Source: Butyriboletus loyo (lineage: Eukaryota; Basidiomycota; Agaricomycetes; Boletales; Boletaceae). Taken from it: a stretch of DNA of 34,211 nt. The notes under the pieces are model-generated. The model was not told the origin of the DNA. It was given only the letters and a program-made list of their open reading frames with translations, and searched no databases. The stretch covers positions 1 to 34,211 of the forward strand of contig JBBPSI010000248.1 in NCBI GenBank assembly GCA_038093515.1, given 5' to 3'. The position numbers and the translations under genes are program-made. Below are positions 31,834-34,211 of this stretch, one piece after another. Within the stretch, counting starts at the first letter, position 1, and the number at the start of each line of letters is the position of its first letter.

Positions 31834-32308
31834 TGTTATAATTGTATCCCTTATAGCTATCTTTTTGCATTTCGGACTTTGTCATATTTCTTTCAAAGGT
31901 CACGTGACTCAACGCACGTGATCGTGGGATTATACATGTGACCACAAGCTGACTAAGCATACAAGGTCATGGTCCAGACTGGCCCAGACTCTATGACGTC
32001 ACGCCTCATGTATTTAATCTCCGTTTGCTTCTCTTCTTTTTGATCGCCGTCGACTCATGACTCCTTCGTATATACATGTATAGTAACTAGTCTCACGCAC
32101 TGCATGGTCTGTGCGCATTCCTTTGTAATATAAAAGGGCTCGTGGTTGCGGCTAGTATTCCCTAGCTTTAACCACTTGTCTTATTTGCTGGCAACAGTTG
32201 AGAAGATTAAGGTCTGAGCTATCCTCATTACCATCGCCAGTACTTGTGTAGTACTGCAACAGTTGCGGAACCCTGTGTGCCACTTGATAACTCCATTGTC
32301 TCGTAACA
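31834..32308 (+). mobile_element. Solo C LTR, plus orientation (TSD AGTGG)
   Basis: Complete, 475 bp, TGTTATAAT...CTCGTAACA, flanked by AGTGG at 31829-31833 and 32309-32313. Core promoter: GGTCTGTGCGCA (~32106-32117) then AATATAAAAGG. It is inserted head-to-head within another C LTR. Confidence 0.92.
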
Positions 32309-32344
32309 AGTGGTTAAAGCTAGGGAATCCTAGCCCAAACCATG

Positions 32345-33163
32345 TGTTACGCTGATAGCACACAATAACTAGCAGCGAGCACTTGACTAGGGGCTCGAGC
32401 CTAATGAGGAAATGGCCGACTCGCGTAGACAACGCTATCGGGCTTCTGCAGAGCAAGTGTCGGCGAGATGTCGTAAGGTGGTGACCAGACGAGATCGAGC
32501 TGAAGCTTATCGGCTCTATCGGCAGATGGGGTATACTGCTAGATTACTATGCACTTGGTAGATGCGTAGAATTAGCTAAAGAAGTCGTACTGGTCTAAGT
32601 ACGAGTATATATACTAGAGGGTATCGTGCACAGACTGAGCTGTGTGTGGCAGCGAAGGCAAAGGGTTATGAGTCGACGCGAGTCATAACGGCGAAGTGGG
32701 GAAGTGGCAAAGTGCCGGTAATGAGGGAGCTATGCTCCGAGCAAGATGGCGACATCGTCAGCGAATAGGAAGAGCTGAAGGCGAAGTGACGATGTCCACG
32801 AGGTACAGCCCACAGGGCAAAGGGGACGCGAACAGCGGAGCCCTTGGATACGGGTCTCGACGCGAAGGTACTGACGTGTCGTAATCTAGTCACGTGCTAG
32901 TCACGTGATGAACCAAATGTCATTGGATAAAGAAAAGAGGGACGCGACAGCTCAGCTGTGGGTCCGGCCCGATGGGGCGAGAGTTAGGGGCTATCTCAGT
33001 GTAGCGTTACTGAGACTTGCAGGAACGACTGGGGAAGTGGATAACGTCCACTAGGCGACTGGGGAGCGGGTGATGGGCGGCATCGCAAGATGGCGGGGGC
33101 GGCGGGGACGCGTGAGCATGGGAAAACGAGTGGCGGGGTACGCTTAGGGGTAAAACTGTAACA
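32345..33163 (-). mobile_element. Solo B LTR in the nested C LTR (near-perfect TSD)
   Basis: Complete, 819 bp, minus orientation. Flanks CCATG (32340-32344) and CCACG (33164-33168) differ at one base. The interrupted C-LTR sequence continues across it, as the uninterrupted copy at ~26290-26330 shows. Confidence 0.88.
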
Positions 33164-33503
33164 CCACGAGCCTTTATATATTACAGGGAAACGCGCACAG
33201 ACCAGGCAGTGCATGAGACTAGTTACTATTCATGTACATACGAGAAGAAGCCAGGGTTGACAGAGATTAAAATAGAAGTCGACGGCGATCAAAAAAAAAG
33301 AGAAGTAAACAGAGATTAAATACATGAGGCGTGATGTCATAGAGTCTAGGTCAGTCTGGACCATGACGTCATATGCTTAGTCAGCCTGGTCACATGTATA
33401 ATCCCACGATCACGTGTGTTGAGTCACATGACCTTTGAAAGAGAAATATGACAAAGTCCAAACGTAGAAAGATGGTTATAAGAGATACGATTATAACATT
33501 ATA

Positions 33504-34211
33504 GGGCTGCCATTGTCTAGCCTGCCCAGTACCTCTTTCGGCATACATTTGCTCGAACGCCCTGCCCGCCTTTCTAAACTCTTCGATTATGAGATTAAAG
33601 TCCTCCATGACTTCTTCCTTAACCGATAGGAAGACTTGTTTATAGATTTCATACTTTATGGCTCTTTTCAGGAGCTTGATTGCATACTTGGGTTCGCACT
33701 CCAATTGCTGATAAAGTACTTTGAACCTTTCGAGGAAGGTGTCGATTGGTTGTTGACCCTGGGAGAGAGCTGCTAATTTTATTAACGCCTGATGAGTCAG
33801 GATATCAATTTGGAAATGGCCACAGATTATGGCCTGGAGGTATTCCCAACTGGGCCATGCCTCATCTCCCATCTTCCCTCCAGATTTGTTTGTGGGGTCT
33901 ATATAACTTTCCTCATTGTTGATGTAGTCCTCAAGGACCAATTGGGAAAAGTCTTTTCCTTTGCCTCTGATTCGGCTTAAGATGGCCACAGTGCAGAGTT
34001 TGTCTGTTTTCCATGTATTGACTGAGACCCAGACTTTAAGGGAAGTCCACCAATGGTGGAATTTTTCTCTGTTGCTGTCCCATTCTCCAGGATCAGCTAC
34101 TTTTTTCGACACATTTTCCTCTTTTTCTTTGTTAAGCCATTGCACAAAGAGGTCATGCAAGACTTGGTCATCATATGAGAAGGGGGCGGTAGAGGGTCCT
34201 GGGTCTGACAT
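33504..34211 (-). pseudogene. C3 gag, capsid N-terminal part
   Basis: Starts at the ATG whose complement is the last three bases of the window (MSDPGPSTAPFSYDDQVL). It holds the Ty3/Gypsy capsid signature: KKVADPGEWDSNREKFHHWW, WEYLQAIICGHFQID, QGQQPIDTFLERFKVLYQQL and FNLIIEEFRKAGRAFEQM. It is open over its entire length and is cut after ARQWQPY by the solo C LTR. The gag frame itself is free of stops here, unlike pol. The 5' LTR and leader lie beyond the window. Confidence 0.88.

Larger units (their letters stand above)
31703..33498 (-). mobile_element. Solo C LTR in C3 gag (TSD TTATA), itself interrupted twice
   Basis: The pieces 31703-31833, 32314-32344 and 33169-33498 together make one minus-oriented C LTR of about 490 bp. 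The unit is flanked by TTATA at 31698-31702 and 33499-33503. Inside it sit a plus-oriented C LTR and a B LTR. Confidence 0.88.

Overview
The window is nuclear DNA of a filamentous basidiomycete, most likely an Agaricomycete. Its genes are split by many 48-60 bp GT-AG introns, and one encodes the WW-domain/membrane protein family typical of mushroom-forming fungi. All gene models below were built by eye from splice sites, reading phase and family motifs.

Layout. (1) 1-3297 is a retrotransposon array: the end of a B-family LTR, a head-to-tail array of a small gag-only element (family A) with a solo A LTR inside its gag, then the 3' part of a C-family LTR. (2) 4119-16613 is a gene island with seven genes: a WW-domain membrane protein (+), a sulfite oxidase-type molybdoenzyme (+), a GNAT acetyltransferase with an apparent frameshift (-), a TRI5-like terpene synthase (-), a bHLH-like protein (+), TFIID subunit TAF6 (+) and a UbiA-family prenyltransferase (-). 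(3) 16614-17711 is a spacer without a convincing gene. (4) 17712-34211 is a nested graveyard of LTR elements: a Copia relic, a deleted Ty3/Gypsy element (E) between two B LTRs, the 5' end of a C-family Gypsy element (C2), and a long minus-strand Gypsy relic (C3: gag, protease, RT, RNase H, partial integrase). C3 is interrupted by at least five LTR insertions, several with clear 5-bp target duplications.

TAF6 is a housekeeping transcription gene and the molybdoenzyme is probably a sulfite detoxification enzyme. The terpene synthase and the bHLH-like gene are divergently transcribed from a shared ~950 bp spacer, and a UbiA prenyltransferase and a GNAT gene lie within 5 kb. That resembles a small isoprenoid gene neighbourhood, although TAF6 sits inside it and co-regulation is only inference.

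The repeats give the most unusual signals. These are an R/U5 duplication in an A LTR that starts at the base of a conserved hairpin, a promoter word shared by three LTR families, a Gag with two CX4CX4HXH motifs and tandem repeats, a three-layer LTR nest dated by target duplications, a membrane-type ORF before a gag gene, and element decay dominated by TGA stops and substitutions compatible with CpG transitions. No rRNA, tRNA or CRISPR array was recognised.
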